Of a stretch of 64,000 nucleotides of DNA, positions 45,401 to 57,072 are shown one piece after another; the stretch's first letter is position 1, and each line of letters opens with the position of its first letter. Where the stretch lies: positions 26,170,501 through 26,234,500 of the forward strand of contig NC_056540.1 in NCBI RefSeq assembly GCF_910596095.1, given 5' to 3'. The DNA is from Thunnus maccoyii. Its lineage: Eukaryota > Chordata > Actinopteri > Scombriformes > Scombridae. A program made the position numbers and the translations under genes. The notes under the pieces are model-generated. The model worked only from the letters and a program-made list of their open reading frames with translations. It did not search any database and had not been told where the DNA came from.

Positions 45401-48400
45401 GGCCCAGCTCAGGGGAGTGGGGCATCACTTGGGAAAGGACATTAAAAATTCATGAATCACATCACCTTTCATATATTTTAGGCTATCAGGTTCTCACAGT
45501 GCCATCTGACATCCACTCTCGGGTGGTTTCACACCAATTCACATCTCAATTCATGTGACTTTGACTACCTGTAGTAGGTTTAAATGACTACGAGCCGCCT
45601 CTTGGATGAATGGCGAAACAACAAAATTTCCCTAGCGTTTTGAAAGTCATTTGTTAAAAGGAAGAACATCAATAAACAATCGATATTGTAATGGGGTGTT
45701 TTAATTTACTTTTTTGGTGCACCCATTTGCCTTCAACTTGCCTTGATAGCACTTTCATAAGTTGTCTCCCAGAATACCTTTAGATAGCCCCCATAGAAAT
45801 GGTTTGAAATAGTTGAAGGTGGGATTGTGGTATTATTTCCTAACAAGTGTGATCATTCAGCTGGTTTAGGAGTGTTACTGTCACTTATCTCTTGTAAATA
45901 TCCAAATGGACTTATAATATGATCTGGACAACTGAGAATCCTCAGACATTGCTCGCAAATTCATTGCATTCTGGTTTGTTGAGGCTACAGTCAGTGGAAA
46001 AATATTTACTCATATTTTAGATTAAAAAAACAACTGTTGTCATCACCATTAGACCTATACTAGAAACCTCCACAAGACATCTGATTGACTATATTCGGCC
46101 ACTTCTGCATGTAAAAAGGAAATACAATATGCTCCATTAAAGAACTGTTCCCAGAAACACAGGCTTGAAGTACCATTTCAAGTTTAAAAAAAAATATATG
46201 TTTAAGAATCGATCACTCATTAGGTGCCTTGCTCAAATGCATCCACTGTTTACAGAAGATAGAAAAGGATATTGTCACCACCTCTGCCCTCAGACTCATT
46301 ACTCGTTACCTTATCATTTCCGATAGCAGGCAGTGACAGGATTTATTGATGTGAAGGTGTTTACTGACAAGATGAGACAGAGGGCAGTCACATTTACCCC
46401 TCATGGTCTGGGTCAGTGTGCCAGTTTAAACAAGAATAAAAGATCCAACTATCCAGTCATCTCAATTACTCACCAAACAGACAAGTCAGCAATGAGATGT
46501 TTTTATAGATGGACACTTATTTTAGCCTTAATGTCATATGTAAGATTGTTTACAGTAGGTTTTTAAGAAGCAGCCTGATAGATCACTTGCACTATAAAGA
46601 ACACTATTTATTGTAATTTGCTTCAGAAATCACCCAAAATGGAAGCAGTTGTTACAACCTTGCATGAGTAGAACATCCCTTGGATTTGTAGCACAAACCC
46701 ATGCAATCTTTCTTTTGAGACATGCTGGTTATATTTGGTGCTGTAGACATGCAGAGCCTGTGCTTTACATGAGGGAAGATGAGCAGTAATATAAATGATT
46801 TATGTAAAGCCCTCAATCAGGCTTTATTACCTCTGCATTATTTACATTTCTGCACAAGGATTAAACCAGCTGGAGCAGGGATCTTACTATTTGTCATTTT
46901 TAAATGTATTTTACTTCTCCCTGATTTACAACAGTGCCAATCAAATAAGTAGTTTAGTATCATTACTGCTTATTACAGACCCAAATAAGACTCGTAGCTA
47001 CTAGTTTGCATCATAATACTTTGAGCTACAACAAAATAATGTCGTCTACGTGACTTGACTGAAAGCAAGTGTTTCCATGGAAACAGTTGAAGATGAAGTT
47101 ACAGAAAGGAGATGGGTGCGTCAGTGAGTGGATGTAACCAGAGTGGTGTTTTATTGATTGTCGGCTTTTAATTTCGTTGAGGGGAAACTCCAGGATCCAG
47201 TTAGGAAAGGTGTATTAGAAAAGGGCAAAATTAAATGACCATGCCAAATGCAGGTTGAAGTTACTACTGAATAGTAAGTCTTGCCTCACTGAATGAGTCA
47301 GTGGATGCTTGTGTGTGTCTGTGTGTGTGTGTGGGTTATGTTCAGCCATGGCTACAGTGTCATCTTCTACTGAATTTTGTCTTTAATCAGCTCTTGTCAC
47401 TCTAAAGTTCTAATGTGTAATTCATATTTTTAGGGCTTGCTTTATGTTTTTGTGATACACTGAGGGTATTTCTTCAGCTGTGATCTGATAATAAGTGTTA
47501 CATGTCACCACCTCTGTATTATGGCAAACCCCCTCCCATATAGTGGCTCTTCCTCTCATTCCCTCTCTGTAACTCTACATTGATCTTAACTGACTGAAAG
47601 ATCGAGCTGGTGAAAAACGGCAAGCAGTGGTGCAAACTGACTTGGAGAGCTACTGGATGCTTGATCCATAATTTAGAAGTGGCACAGTGCAGCAGAGCAC
47701 AAGCCTCTCAAATTTATTATTCATGCTTTCTGCTTAGCCCAACATTACCTGCAATGAAAATAAAAGATCCCCTGCTTGATGAGGAGTCGCAAGTATTTGA
47801 ATTGATCTTGCTCCCGGGTGTAGTAGTACTTGTCTATTGAAGTACGGACTGATGGCCAGTCAAGTTGGGAATTTGGTGTAATTGACTTTGGCTAAGCTGA
47901 TTTAAATGGACCATTAGAAGTTGTGATGAAGTAGGTCTGTCTGCTCTTTGCTACTGGTCAAGCAGGAGATAATATAGAGCTATTCTAGTATTTTAGATAT
48001 TGTATGGCTTTATTTATTTATTTATTTATTACATTATTAAAGTCTACGGAAGCTATCCCCAAAACATTTTAGGTTAATGAGTTTAAAAATCCTTAAAAAA
48101 ATTAAAATGAGATCATTCTTTTAAAGTAACAGTCAGATTTATAAGGCTTCATGTTCCCCATGTGTCTCCAACAGAGAAGACACAACTAAGGATATTCTTT
48201 CCACTGAGTGTTAATCAAATACATTTCACTTGCCAAAATTGAAAATCTGGCAACACGAGGATTAGTCTTAATGAATTTTGAACAAAGAGACAGGATTTCA
48301 GGAGACGGCGGGGTTTTAAATATATTATCCTCCACACAAAAAAGCCTCTGTTAGGAAAAAAAAAAACGTGAAGCCTACATGACCCCAAACACCGCAGTCC

Positions 48401-48510
48401 AATCAACAGAAGGCGTCTCCTTAATACAAAGAGAAAGGATGACCCCCTCCCAAGGCCCCTCCCACCTCCTACTTCTCCTCCATCTGTCAGTGTCATATCC
48501 GACAGGCAAA

Positions 48511-48551
<41 letters not shown>

Positions 48552-49874
48552 CACACTCAGACTCTTACTGACCCAGTCAACATACACATGAAGGATGAGG
48601 TTATCTTTAAATAATGCTTAGAGCTAAATGACGTCCTTCAAAGAAAACATGTCTCAACATCTGGGAGACAGTTGGGGTTAATTAACGAAGCATTCGCTGC
48701 CCTTTTCATGACACTAATGGGTTAGATGTTGTGTGTCCATACTGACAAGTGCAGTATTACAATAATTTTTCAATTATTCTTTCCTTACCTAGTTTCTCAC
48801 TTGCCTTGAGCTCAAATTTGTATTTCTTATGGCCGTTTATGGGTCACAGCAGGTCTGGTTGAGTGCATTGTGATTGAAGCAGTCAATATACTTATTACAT
48901 AGCCTATTGGATTTTTTTTCACCCTGCTGGATCTGTTTACAGGATCTTGTTAAGGGAGGGACATGTATTTTACTTAAACATATACTTTTAAAGTTTCAAG
49001 AATCTCCCACATTTATCTTTCATAATTCCAATCATTGATTTTATTTCAGTCACTGATGTTTTTATTTGGCTAAAAGTATTATTCTGCACTTCCAAATTAT
49101 ATCTATTGGTGTTTTCAACCATATTTTCGAATTCAGTGGCAGAGAACTTATATTGTACTCGTGCGTAAGCCGATATGTCAGTCGTCAGTGTAAGTAAATG
49201 CAGTATAGTATCAAACTAAAAGCATACAATGACACTAAACTTTGTGATCCTGTTGGTAATTTGCAAAATCGTTTAATGCTCAAATTATCACCTTTTTATT
49301 CTTTTAGTGTGTCATTTGGGTCAAAACATTACTTTCTGTATTAATAAGCTGCATCTTTCTCTTAAGGTTAGGGGCACCCAGATCATATATTCCTACACAT
49401 ATCTGCTGATAATGATATACCAGGAGTTGTGGCATAAATGCTGATGTTAAACACTTTATGCTTTTTCAGATATGCTTCTTCCAATGTAATAACATGTATA
49501 GAAAAAATATAAGGGATGGTTTCAAACTCATCAGAATAGCATTAAAGGCTTTTTATAGATGATATTAACCCATAATAATTTTATATGGTGGTGCATCCCT
49601 AATTAAAATAGCCATATGGAAGCAATGTGTTCAAAAAAGATAATAAGATGCAGTGTTACAAGAGGTAATGAACAAAATTAAAATAAGGAGGAGACAGAGG
49701 AAAAAAATGATGATCAAATCCGATGTCTTAAGGCAGATCCTTGGTGCATGTTGACTTCACTTGCACAGCAAGACGTCTAATCAGACTCAGTTTCTGCACA
49801 TACAACTAGCAGTTATTAGTTCCTTATTACCAGAGGAGTTTTGTATGGGGGTGGGGTGGCAGTGAGCCTGGTCC

Positions 49875-49911
<37 letters not shown>

Positions 49912-52900
49912 CAGTGGGGGGATGGTGTGTCTGTGTCAGTCTGAGAGTAATGGGCGTATACGTGTCTCGTTGCTTTCCTATATTTAATGCGCAGCCCCCC
50001 TTCCCCTGAAGCGAGCAGGTTTTTTCAGCTCCCGCACGCCCCCATCTCCTCTGCACATGTTTAATCAACCAGTATGGTTGCCATGTCAACTGCAGCGCAA
50101 AATCTGAGAATAGACCGGGTACTTTAGAGCCGTGACCCACTTACTGTATGTCAACAAATTCAGTGGGACAATAGTGAATGAGACACATTACACAGATAAC
50201 CCCTCTGGGCAAAAAGGACGTTACAGGCCAGGTCCAAAAGCTCAGCTACTGATTTCCTCTCTTTCTTCTCTGAGAAGATGGAAGAGTCTGAACAGGACTG
50301 TGTGACTGCTGAGCAGGGATGTGTCTTTTGTCAGTGCCAGGTTCACGGCAGGAACTGAGGGGCGAATGTCAAAAAGTCAAGAAAAGAGAAGAGGGTTGTT
50401 CTTTTACTCTCATTTTGTACATTTTAAGCAAGCAGCTGATGCCCTTTTCCAGGGTGAAATGAGCTTGAATATCTTAATTGCCAACAATATAACAACAAGG
50501 AGTGTTGGAATAAAGACACATGGCATAAACAATAGATTGCATTAATAGCCTGTCTTCATTATGATTGAAAATTGCAGCAGTCTCTATGATTGCATTCAAA
50601 TTAGATGAATAAAAGTTTAAATTTGAACTTTCTGCAGCTATAGTTTGATATAGACTTTTACAATAAGAAATGCATCAGTAAGGTGTCTTTTTAAAATGAG
50701 CTTAAACAATGAGGAAACATGAATGTCATGAAACACATTTAACATAAGAATAAGCTTGTAAAGTAGTCCTAGTGTTAAAATAAAACAAAGCAAAACAACT
50801 ATGGCGGATATAATCATTGCAAAGATCCAGTAAAGATCTTCAGGGAATGATCTCACAGTGCATCATTATATTCTGAACACCTGTCCCATATCTTAACCCT
50901 TATCTATACTAGGGAGTTATTCCTGTGAGAACAACAAACAAGAAAACCCTCAGAAGTTGTCCACTAAGAGCCCCAACAAATTTCACAAGAACAATTGGTG
51001 GAACTCCCTTGACTTCTACTTTGACTGGAAAGTTAGGATTCAGAACAATGAGAGAGAGAGAGGGAGGGAGAGCGGGAAGGGTTATGTATTGTAGCATGAC
51101 CACAACACTGCACACTGATATTTTGAGTTGATGCTACATTATGTCAAAGTAGAAAAGCCTCTGAAATGGCATTCAGGCAATCATGAGACGACCAACCTCA
51201 CTGGATGATAAGGAAACTCTTGGATGTGCTACCACTTAGAAATAAAGGAAATGAATAACATCTGCACTAAACGATCAAATACCCTATAAATATGCCATAT
51301 TTAGTTAATAATCATTTGTGGTCCTGTATATTGGCAAACCAATGATCCAGTCTAACCACAGCACCCACTGTATATTCAAAGCAGCCTCTTGTGAATTCAC
51401 CATGCCGTAACCTCAATGCAAATTTGACATTTATTATGGGAGATGAAAATTCAAAGTGCATGCAACTCGGTGAATCATTAAAACCAAAGCAAGACTGTGT
51501 CTGCTGTGTTCTTGCCATGCCGTTAGACAAAAATGCTGCTGTGTTTTCAATATATTTATTATTTCATCTAAATTGACAAAAAGATGTCAATGAATTTCTC
51601 ATCATCTAAAGGTCTGCCAAGTTAGTACCCAGATCAAACTGATCAAACAGAAGGACAAACGGTGACGTGCAGAGCAGAGTCTTGGCTCAGGAAATGCTAA
51701 CAGGTGTGCCTTTCTCAGTTTTTCCGTTCTGTAGCAATTAACAACACCAGCATGAACTAATCCCAGAATATCGTATGGTTTATTCTTAAACAGTATTATC
51801 AATCTTATGTTCATTTGCATAACTTTTCCGCAAAACTCGATTCATTTCAGACCTGTGATCAGTTTAACTTAAACCTGCTTGTTCTAACGTTGGGCGTTGG
51901 TTTGCTCCCTGTTGCTGATGGTCCCTTTGGTACATGGTGTGCGCTGCTACATTTGGCTAGCAGCTGAAGTGAGCAGAGCCCACCTGGTGCATCTGACTCA
52001 TAATCTGAGATTTGCTGCCTCAGAAGAGGAAGACAGAAGGGCATTAACGTGCTGTGAGTGCACTTATTGACACACATGTACTTCTTCTGTGGTAGTAGTA
52101 CCTAATTTATTTGCAGTGTGTAGTTTCTTTGGGTGAAGTTTTTAGCATTTCCAACATTTCATCAACAAAATTATATTGAATTGTTCTTTAACATTGAAAT
52201 AAATTGCTTATAGGTAGTAAAGATACTACCCAGTTGACAATAAAAACCCTTATAAATCTCAAGACACAGTTTCCCTCTCATAGGTAATCAGTGTTGCGTG
52301 ACTTTCATGAGCTTTTAAAGTTGTTATGGCTGGACAGAAATATTGTTATAGAGCCTGTGTTTTTTCAGCACTTTTGCTGTAGGTAGTGCTTGCTTGAAAG
52401 TCACTGGATAATGTTTCTCCCCATTGTTTTATGTCTTTTTTTTCTCACTAATTTAGTTATCATGTTTATTATCCTATATAACCGAGGGTATAACTTGCTG
52501 TTTTGCAGCTCATAACGTCTCCTAAAAATGAGCAATATTTCTTACAAACAGTTACATAATTTTACAGGACTCAGAATGGAATGAAAGTGACATGAAACAA
52601 AATCTGACAGGGCGGATTTAATGCTCATCACGCTTCATCAGAGCAGTCATTCCAATCATCTGTTGTCTTCAATAACCAGGTGAGGAGCTGTCAGTTTTAA
52701 GTCATTAAATCATTTTATGAAAGGCACTTTAAGTTAAGTGTCCAGTGATCCTTGTCACTTTGCTCTAACCTCTCTATCGTAAGCTGTATCACGGTTGATT
52801 AACCAATGAATGTCCTGAAGTGTTGTGTCATAATCTTATTGGAGCCAGATAATAAATAGGAACCTGTCTTTAAATTTACTGTTGGCTCTCATAGGTATAG

Positions 52901-53016
52901 TGTATAAAAAAAAAAAAAATCAAAATTATGAGAGCAGTTTGGAAATTGATTTTAAGAAACAACTTGTCACTTATTATTTGTTTTTGTATTCTTGTATAAG
53001 TGGAATTAAATAACAG

Positions 53017-53063
<47 letters not shown>

Positions 53064-55346
53064 TGTGCAATCACCAGATTAACCTTTAAAGCATAACCTG
53101 TTAGAAATGGACCCTGCATGTCACCATATAATCTAGAAAGGCCTTAATTAAACTTTGAACTGATTCATCTTTCACTCTGTAGTTAATCTTGTTTAACAGG
53201 CAGACATAAAGGTTAACATGCAATCTGTTGTGGTCACATCAAATTACTGAAGAGTTATCATGAAAAAGTTGAAAGCAAATAATTTAAGTAAGTCACTCAA
53301 AGAAACAAGTCTAATTTTTGCTCATGTTTGCTGTGACACCTGTGCAGTGATTCTTGAGGGTGTGTCACCCTGCCGGACATAGAACTGTGGGTGGCTGCAT
53401 ACATTTGTCAGGGGGTTGGACCAGCTTAAATGTCATCCTCAGGGATAACAGGTTGGTGGTGGTCATTTACTTTTTAACCACCTCTTTTTGGATAGTGAGC
53501 ACTTTTACAGTAATACAAAGCACATATTAGACCATATTGAAGACATATGGACACAAATATATGTAATTTTCAGAATGCATCTTACATTTCATTTTGAACC
53601 TGTTTTGCCTGCTTGAGTTTTAAGTTCCAAGCCATCCTTTCAAACCATCACAGTTTAACAAGTGACACAAAAACAATTACATCATCTGCAAAAAAAAAAA
53701 AAAACAACAAACAAGCAAAAAAACATTGACATTAATCTATGAAATGGCTTGTGCAGACCAACTCACTTTGCAGTAAAAATCAAAATGAAACTATAGCCCT
53801 CCGTTTGAATTATTTCCAAACTTTCAGATATCTTGAAGAAAATGTTCACCAGTAAAATATGGGCCAGCAGAGCTTGCAGTGTATGAGTGTGCATTAAGTA
53901 ATTACTGAGTCTTTACAAACCTGTGCTTTGCCCAAATGAATGGACGTGACTTACAGAAATGCTTGCATGGATGCTTCTTTCAGTTGAATGAGCATTTGTG
54001 TTAGTGGCCAAGGCTGACAGATTTTGCTTTCTGAACAGGGATGCTTGAGTACACACCTAGTAATGGCGACCAAGTGGTAGTCAATCTAAAGCTGTAAGGA
54101 TTTTGGTGGTGCATATGCCAAGCATTATAAATTGTCATGGGGACTGCATCCTCATAAATAATTGTTTCTCAGTCCCTTCAACCTGCAGGGTTGCTACTGC
54201 ATGTGCAATACTAACATATAAGGAAAGGATTTTTTTCTCTATATATACTAGATGCTTTTGCTTATCATATATTCCCAAATCTCTCTCCTGCACTCTGTCA
54301 ATCTCTCGATCCCTTCACCGTTTCTTCTTCTACTTAATTTCTGTCATTCTGACTCTGCCCCTGTACCTGTTTCTGTCTCTCTCTCTCTCTCCCACACTCT
54401 CAGACACATTGAACTATTCCACTGTTACAGAAATGTCATCAGCAGGAGTGGGTGAAGAGATAATAGATAATGACTACACTTGGCCAGTGCCATGGCAACT
54501 GTTTAAGCTCATGTGTATGCCTGTGAGGAGCACTGGGTTCCAGGGAGGAGAGAGAGGAAGGGAGAGAAACACAAACATATGAAGCCATGCCTGTCACATG
54601 AAATAAATCAAATAGGGAGGGAGTCAAGGGAGGCAGAGACAAAGGTGTGTCATTTCAGGATTGCTGTAAAATGAACCTCTTAATTCAAAAATGTTGCTTT
54701 CCACTAGTAAACAAAAATATCTTCTCTCCACTCTCTTGCTTTGTGACTCCCAACCATTCACTGAATCATTCATGCAGAGAAAAGGTGGTGGTGGGGGCGT
54801 GTGAAATATAAATAGAAATCCACTTTGCACAAAGCAAACACTGCCCCTCTTAAATGAGCAAAAGAAACCCCTGTTCCTGCATCAAATGTCGCTAAGCATC
54901 GCCACAACATACAACGTCTGGGTATGTGGACACAAAGGACAGAACCTGAGAGTTGATGGATTAATGAGTGTGGAAGCTTGGTTTGTTTCTTCACTCTTCA
55001 TGTCTCCCTCTCAGCCATCGCGACAAGCATGAAAGCCATATCAAGCAAACAAAGACAGTCCAGTCCTGTGAAGCAGTTCACACCCCTCTGACTACTCAAA
55101 CAGCACATACAGACGTGCACTCTTCAGTGGAGTGCTGACACTCAATGGACAAAGGAATTACCACAAACAGCTGCTCTTCTATTCAGAAAGGGAAAGGCTA
55201 ACATTTGTGCATTTGTCTCTGCAGAGGCACTGCTGACACACTGACAAAACATCCATGTCAGATTTACTTAAGAAAATCTACACAAACATGCAAAGAAATA
55301 CCTTCTTACCTTTCTGGGTCTGTCCCTCATCCATGTCTTCTTCCAT
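37143..55346 (-). CDS. gpm6a: Neuronal membrane glycoprotein M6-a, complete, 7 coding exons
   Basis: Four-pass membrane protein of the proteolipid protein (PLP/DM20) family on neuronal surfaces; in mammals it promotes filopodium and neurite outgrowth. Exons: 55310-55346, 43318-43510, 42766-42922, 41262-41415, 39334-39410, 38624-38689, 37143-37295. The phases close perfectly: 837 nt, 278 aa, equal to human GPM6A. It starts [13 protein letters not shown], then [18 protein letters not shown] (palmitoylation-type cysteines and TM1), [16 protein letters not shown] (TM2), [18 protein letters not shown] (TM3), the large outer loop with Cys162, 174, 192 and 202, [17 protein letters not shown] (TM4), and the tail [18 protein letters not shown] ending RLNAYT. 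The family also contains M6B and PLP1; the N-terminus and tail are those of M6A. Whether it is teleost gpm6aa or gpm6ab cannot be told from this window. Confidence 0.96.
40100..40450. mobile_element. Degenerate TIR-type dispersed repeat in gpm6a intron 4
   Basis: Contains GATTAGTCGATCAACAG, CTTTGGGTTGTGGTCTGTTG, CATTTGAAGACATCACCATGG and the end AATAATCTTTAGTTGCAATC. I recognise these as a worn copy of a very common teleost non-autonomous DNA element whose ends read GGGCTGCAACTAACGATTA or its complement. The ends are decayed, with no clear target-site duplication. Confidence 0.65.
40910..41110 (+). repeat. Dispersed repeat fragment in gpm6a intron 4
   Basis: Text such as GAGCCTTACAGGACCCCGCC and the following lines resembles the downstream part of the same dispersed fish repeat family as at 9545-9960. 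No open frame. Assignment is from memory of such repeats. Confidence 0.4.
41262..42922 (-). CDS. gpm6a: gpm6a exons 3-4: TM2, inner loop, TM3, start of large outer loop
   Basis: Exon 3 (42766-42922) codes [19 protein letters not shown] through [13 protein letters not shown]. Exon 4 (41262-41415) codes [15 protein letters not shown] through CLDPRQY. The outer loop includes Cys162, Cys174 and the sequon NAT at Asn164, the same position as the human NTT sequon. The donors GTACGA and GTAAGT are in frame. Confidence 0.95.
43318..43510 (-). CDS. gpm6a: gpm6a exon 2: cysteine-rich N-terminus, TM1, first outer loop
   Basis: Codes [21 protein letters not shown]1 ([15 protein letters not shown]), then [15 protein letters not shown] and the loop [10 protein letters not shown]. 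Relative to human (MARTAGDTLDVFT) the loop is the least conserved stretch. It ends in phase 2 at GTGAGT and joins exon 3 to complete a Met codon. Confidence 0.95.
48008..48030. repeat. (TTTA)n microsatellite
   Basis: Five TTTA units in gpm6a intron 1. Confidence 0.85.
48514..48561. repeat. (AC)n/(ACACTC)n microsatellite
   Basis: About sixteen AC units then ACACTC units, in gpm6a intron 1. Open frames on both strands over it are artefacts. Confidence 0.93.
49876..49909. repeat. (GA)n microsatellite
   Basis: Seventeen GA units, in gpm6a intron 1. Confidence 0.95.
53018..53063. repeat. (TTA)n microsatellite
   Basis: About fifteen TTA units, in gpm6a intron 1. Confidence 0.95.
55310..55346 (-). 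CDS. gpm6a: gpm6a exon 1: short N-terminal coding exon
   Basis: Only 37 coding bases ([12 protein letters not shown] plus one base), too short to show as an open frame. Recognised from the human start MEENMEEGQTQKG. The donor is GTAAGA at 55304-55309. It is followed by a first intron of about 11.8 kb. Confidence 0.93.
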
Positions 55347-55852
55347 TGTGTTGGTTTTGTGTTTTTTAGAGCAACAAAAGATTTGTGAAAAATGCCTGTT
55401 TAGGTTTCAGGTTCAAAACCTTATTTATTTTTAAGGGGTAGTCCGCAAAACAAAAAGTCTTTCTCTCTCTCTGTCTCACTTTTCCACTTTCTAGATGTCC
55501 CTACTGAACACTGAGATTGCCTGTCAGCTGTGGTTTCTGTCAAGCGTCCGGGGTGATGCAAGGGATCACTGAGTCTTTGTGGTGCTGTCCATTGCAAACT
55601 GCCGTGGCAAGTGCTGAAAGCCTCCTTGGTCCCTAGTGGAGAAGGAGGAGGAGGGGAGTTGGGGGGCTGGATGGAGCAGAGGGTGGTCTCTATGGTCGGC
55701 AGGAAAGCGCATGTGTGACGCGGGGGTATGTAGTTGAAAAGGCAGGTGTGCGAAAGATGTGGAATTAAAGCATTGAAAGAAGCGCTGGGATGGAGACGGA
55801 GCAGTAAGCCGAGACCATGTTCAGACAGGGGTGTTCATGAACGTAGGTCACC

Positions 55853-55860
55853 CTTATATA
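55853..55860 (-). promoter_or_regulatory. gpm6a: Probable TATA box of gpm6a
   Basis: On the minus strand the sequence reads TATATAAG, preceded by GGGCCGGG and followed by GGTGACC. This is a textbook TATA box with GC-rich flanks, about 500 bp upstream of the gpm6a ATG in the right orientation. It would place a transcription start near 55825-55832 and give a 5' leader of about 480 nt if that stretch is unspliced. The start site itself is inferred. Confidence 0.6.
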
Positions 55861-56170
55861 CCCGGCCCACCCTAAACACCCCTGGCTCTCAGACAGAATG
55901 GTTAAGCCCACCCGCCCCTCACCCACACCCCTCATCCCCCCCAGTGGCTGTGGCTCTACTGCATTAACTCAACCTCTCTTTAAATAAGGGAGGGGAACAT
56001 CTGATTTCCCCTGAAATGGGATTCTCCTAATCTTATTAGTCATACAGATTCAATTATACGATCACTGAGGAGGTGTCATTGGATTCTTATCATGTGCATG
56101 CACACTATATATGTAGGCATGTACTGCATTATTAAAGTTGTTGTCCACCATTGGTGAACTAATTTGAGAT

Positions 56171-56597
56171 TTAAAGATCCCCTCCAGACATGTTTTCCTT
56201 TGTTTGGAATAATAAATGGTGTTTGACATGTTTTTCCACAAAAAATGTTCAGTTACCATGTGAAAAATCATTAAAATGACATCAACTCTCTCTCCCTCAT
56301 TGAAAAATCCAGAATCTATGAATATGAAAATATTTTTCATTTCAGAAGTTAAACATATATGTTGGGCCCCAAAATAGCTGTGATGTGACAAATCATGCTA
56401 GTAGGTACACTCCTTTAACTCAGATTTAAGGTGAGCACAGAAAAACTCTCCACCTTCAGTACTGTAGATGAATGTGAAAACAGCCTTCTAGTGTCAAACT
56501 CAGCACATACAAACAGTATCTCTGCATGGTGAAGCTCAAATATTCCAACTGAAGGAACAAGACGAAAAACACATTTTTGACTGGAGGGGGACTTTAA
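56171..56597. mobile_element. Probable TIR-bearing MITE upstream of gpm6a
   Basis: The left end TTAAAGATCCCCTCCAGACA (56171-56190) and the complement of the right end, TTAAAGTCCCCCTCCAGTCA (56578-56597), match at 17 of 20 positions as inverted repeats. The interior is AT-rich with no gene. Both ends begin with TTAA, which would suit a TTAA-targeting (piggyBac-like) element, but I cannot confirm the family. Confidence 0.6.
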
Positions 56598-56974
56598 ATT
56601 AAAGGATTATGGTGTCTACTATGGGTTGAAGTTTTACAGCTCAATCTTATGAAACTCTCTGGAAATTCAGTGAATAATTCACCTAAAACTGACTTTTTTG
56701 GAGATATTTTGTCATGAATTAACTACCTTAATGTTGTAATATTCCATGAACACTTCCATGTTGTATTTCATGTGTATATATTGTTATATGTCTAGAAAGG
56801 TTGGGCAAAAAAATCTGAGTAGGGAATACAGAAAATACAAAGTTTATCATCATTTTAGTCTTTATTTACATGCAGTGGATACACTAATAACTCACAAGAC
56901 CGCCAAATAGCAGAACATATATGGATGCATGGATAGCCTGAGTGACAGCTTGAATGATGGGAGGCATGGAGGAA

Positions 56975-57035
56975 TAAAATTTCATTCAGGTTAACTGCTG
57001 AGGGACGAAATGTGATTTATAAATAAACTGACTTG
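56975..57035 (+). mobile_element. 3' tail of a truncated non-LTR retrotransposon
   Basis: AAATGTGATTTATAAATAAA followed by CTGACTTGACTTG is the usual 3' end of teleost L2/CR1-like LINEs, comparable with the tail at 5860-5886. Only the extreme 3' end remains, as expected of 5' truncated insertions. A GGAT microsatellite follows. Confidence 0.5.
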
Positions 57036-57048
57036 ACTTGAAGAATGG

Positions 57049-57072
57049 ACAGATGGGTGGATGGATGGATGG
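57049..57072. repeat. (GGAT)n microsatellite
   Basis: Tandem GGTGGATGGATGGATGG units immediately after the LINE tail. Confidence 0.85.

Larger units (their letters stand above)
43511..55309 (-). other. gpm6a: gpm6a intron 1 (11.8 kb)
   Basis: The largest intron in the window. Holds the AC, GA, TTA and TTTA microsatellites and a pyrimidine-rich block near 54370-54400. Mammalian GPM6A uses alternative first exons in this region. I could not find a convincing second start; the open frames at 44726-45070 and 54103-54582 look spurious. Confidence 0.7.

Noticed and set aside
49588-49602. GGTGCATCCCTAATT as a second hAT end
   Set aside because: It matches only the terminal ten or so bases of the 25065-26025 element, with no partner end nearby. 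Too little to call.
54103-54582. 159-residue plus-strand open frame in gpm6a intron 1
   Set aside because: Low complexity (TC repeat giving Ser-Leu runs), no conserved domain, no splice or codon signal.
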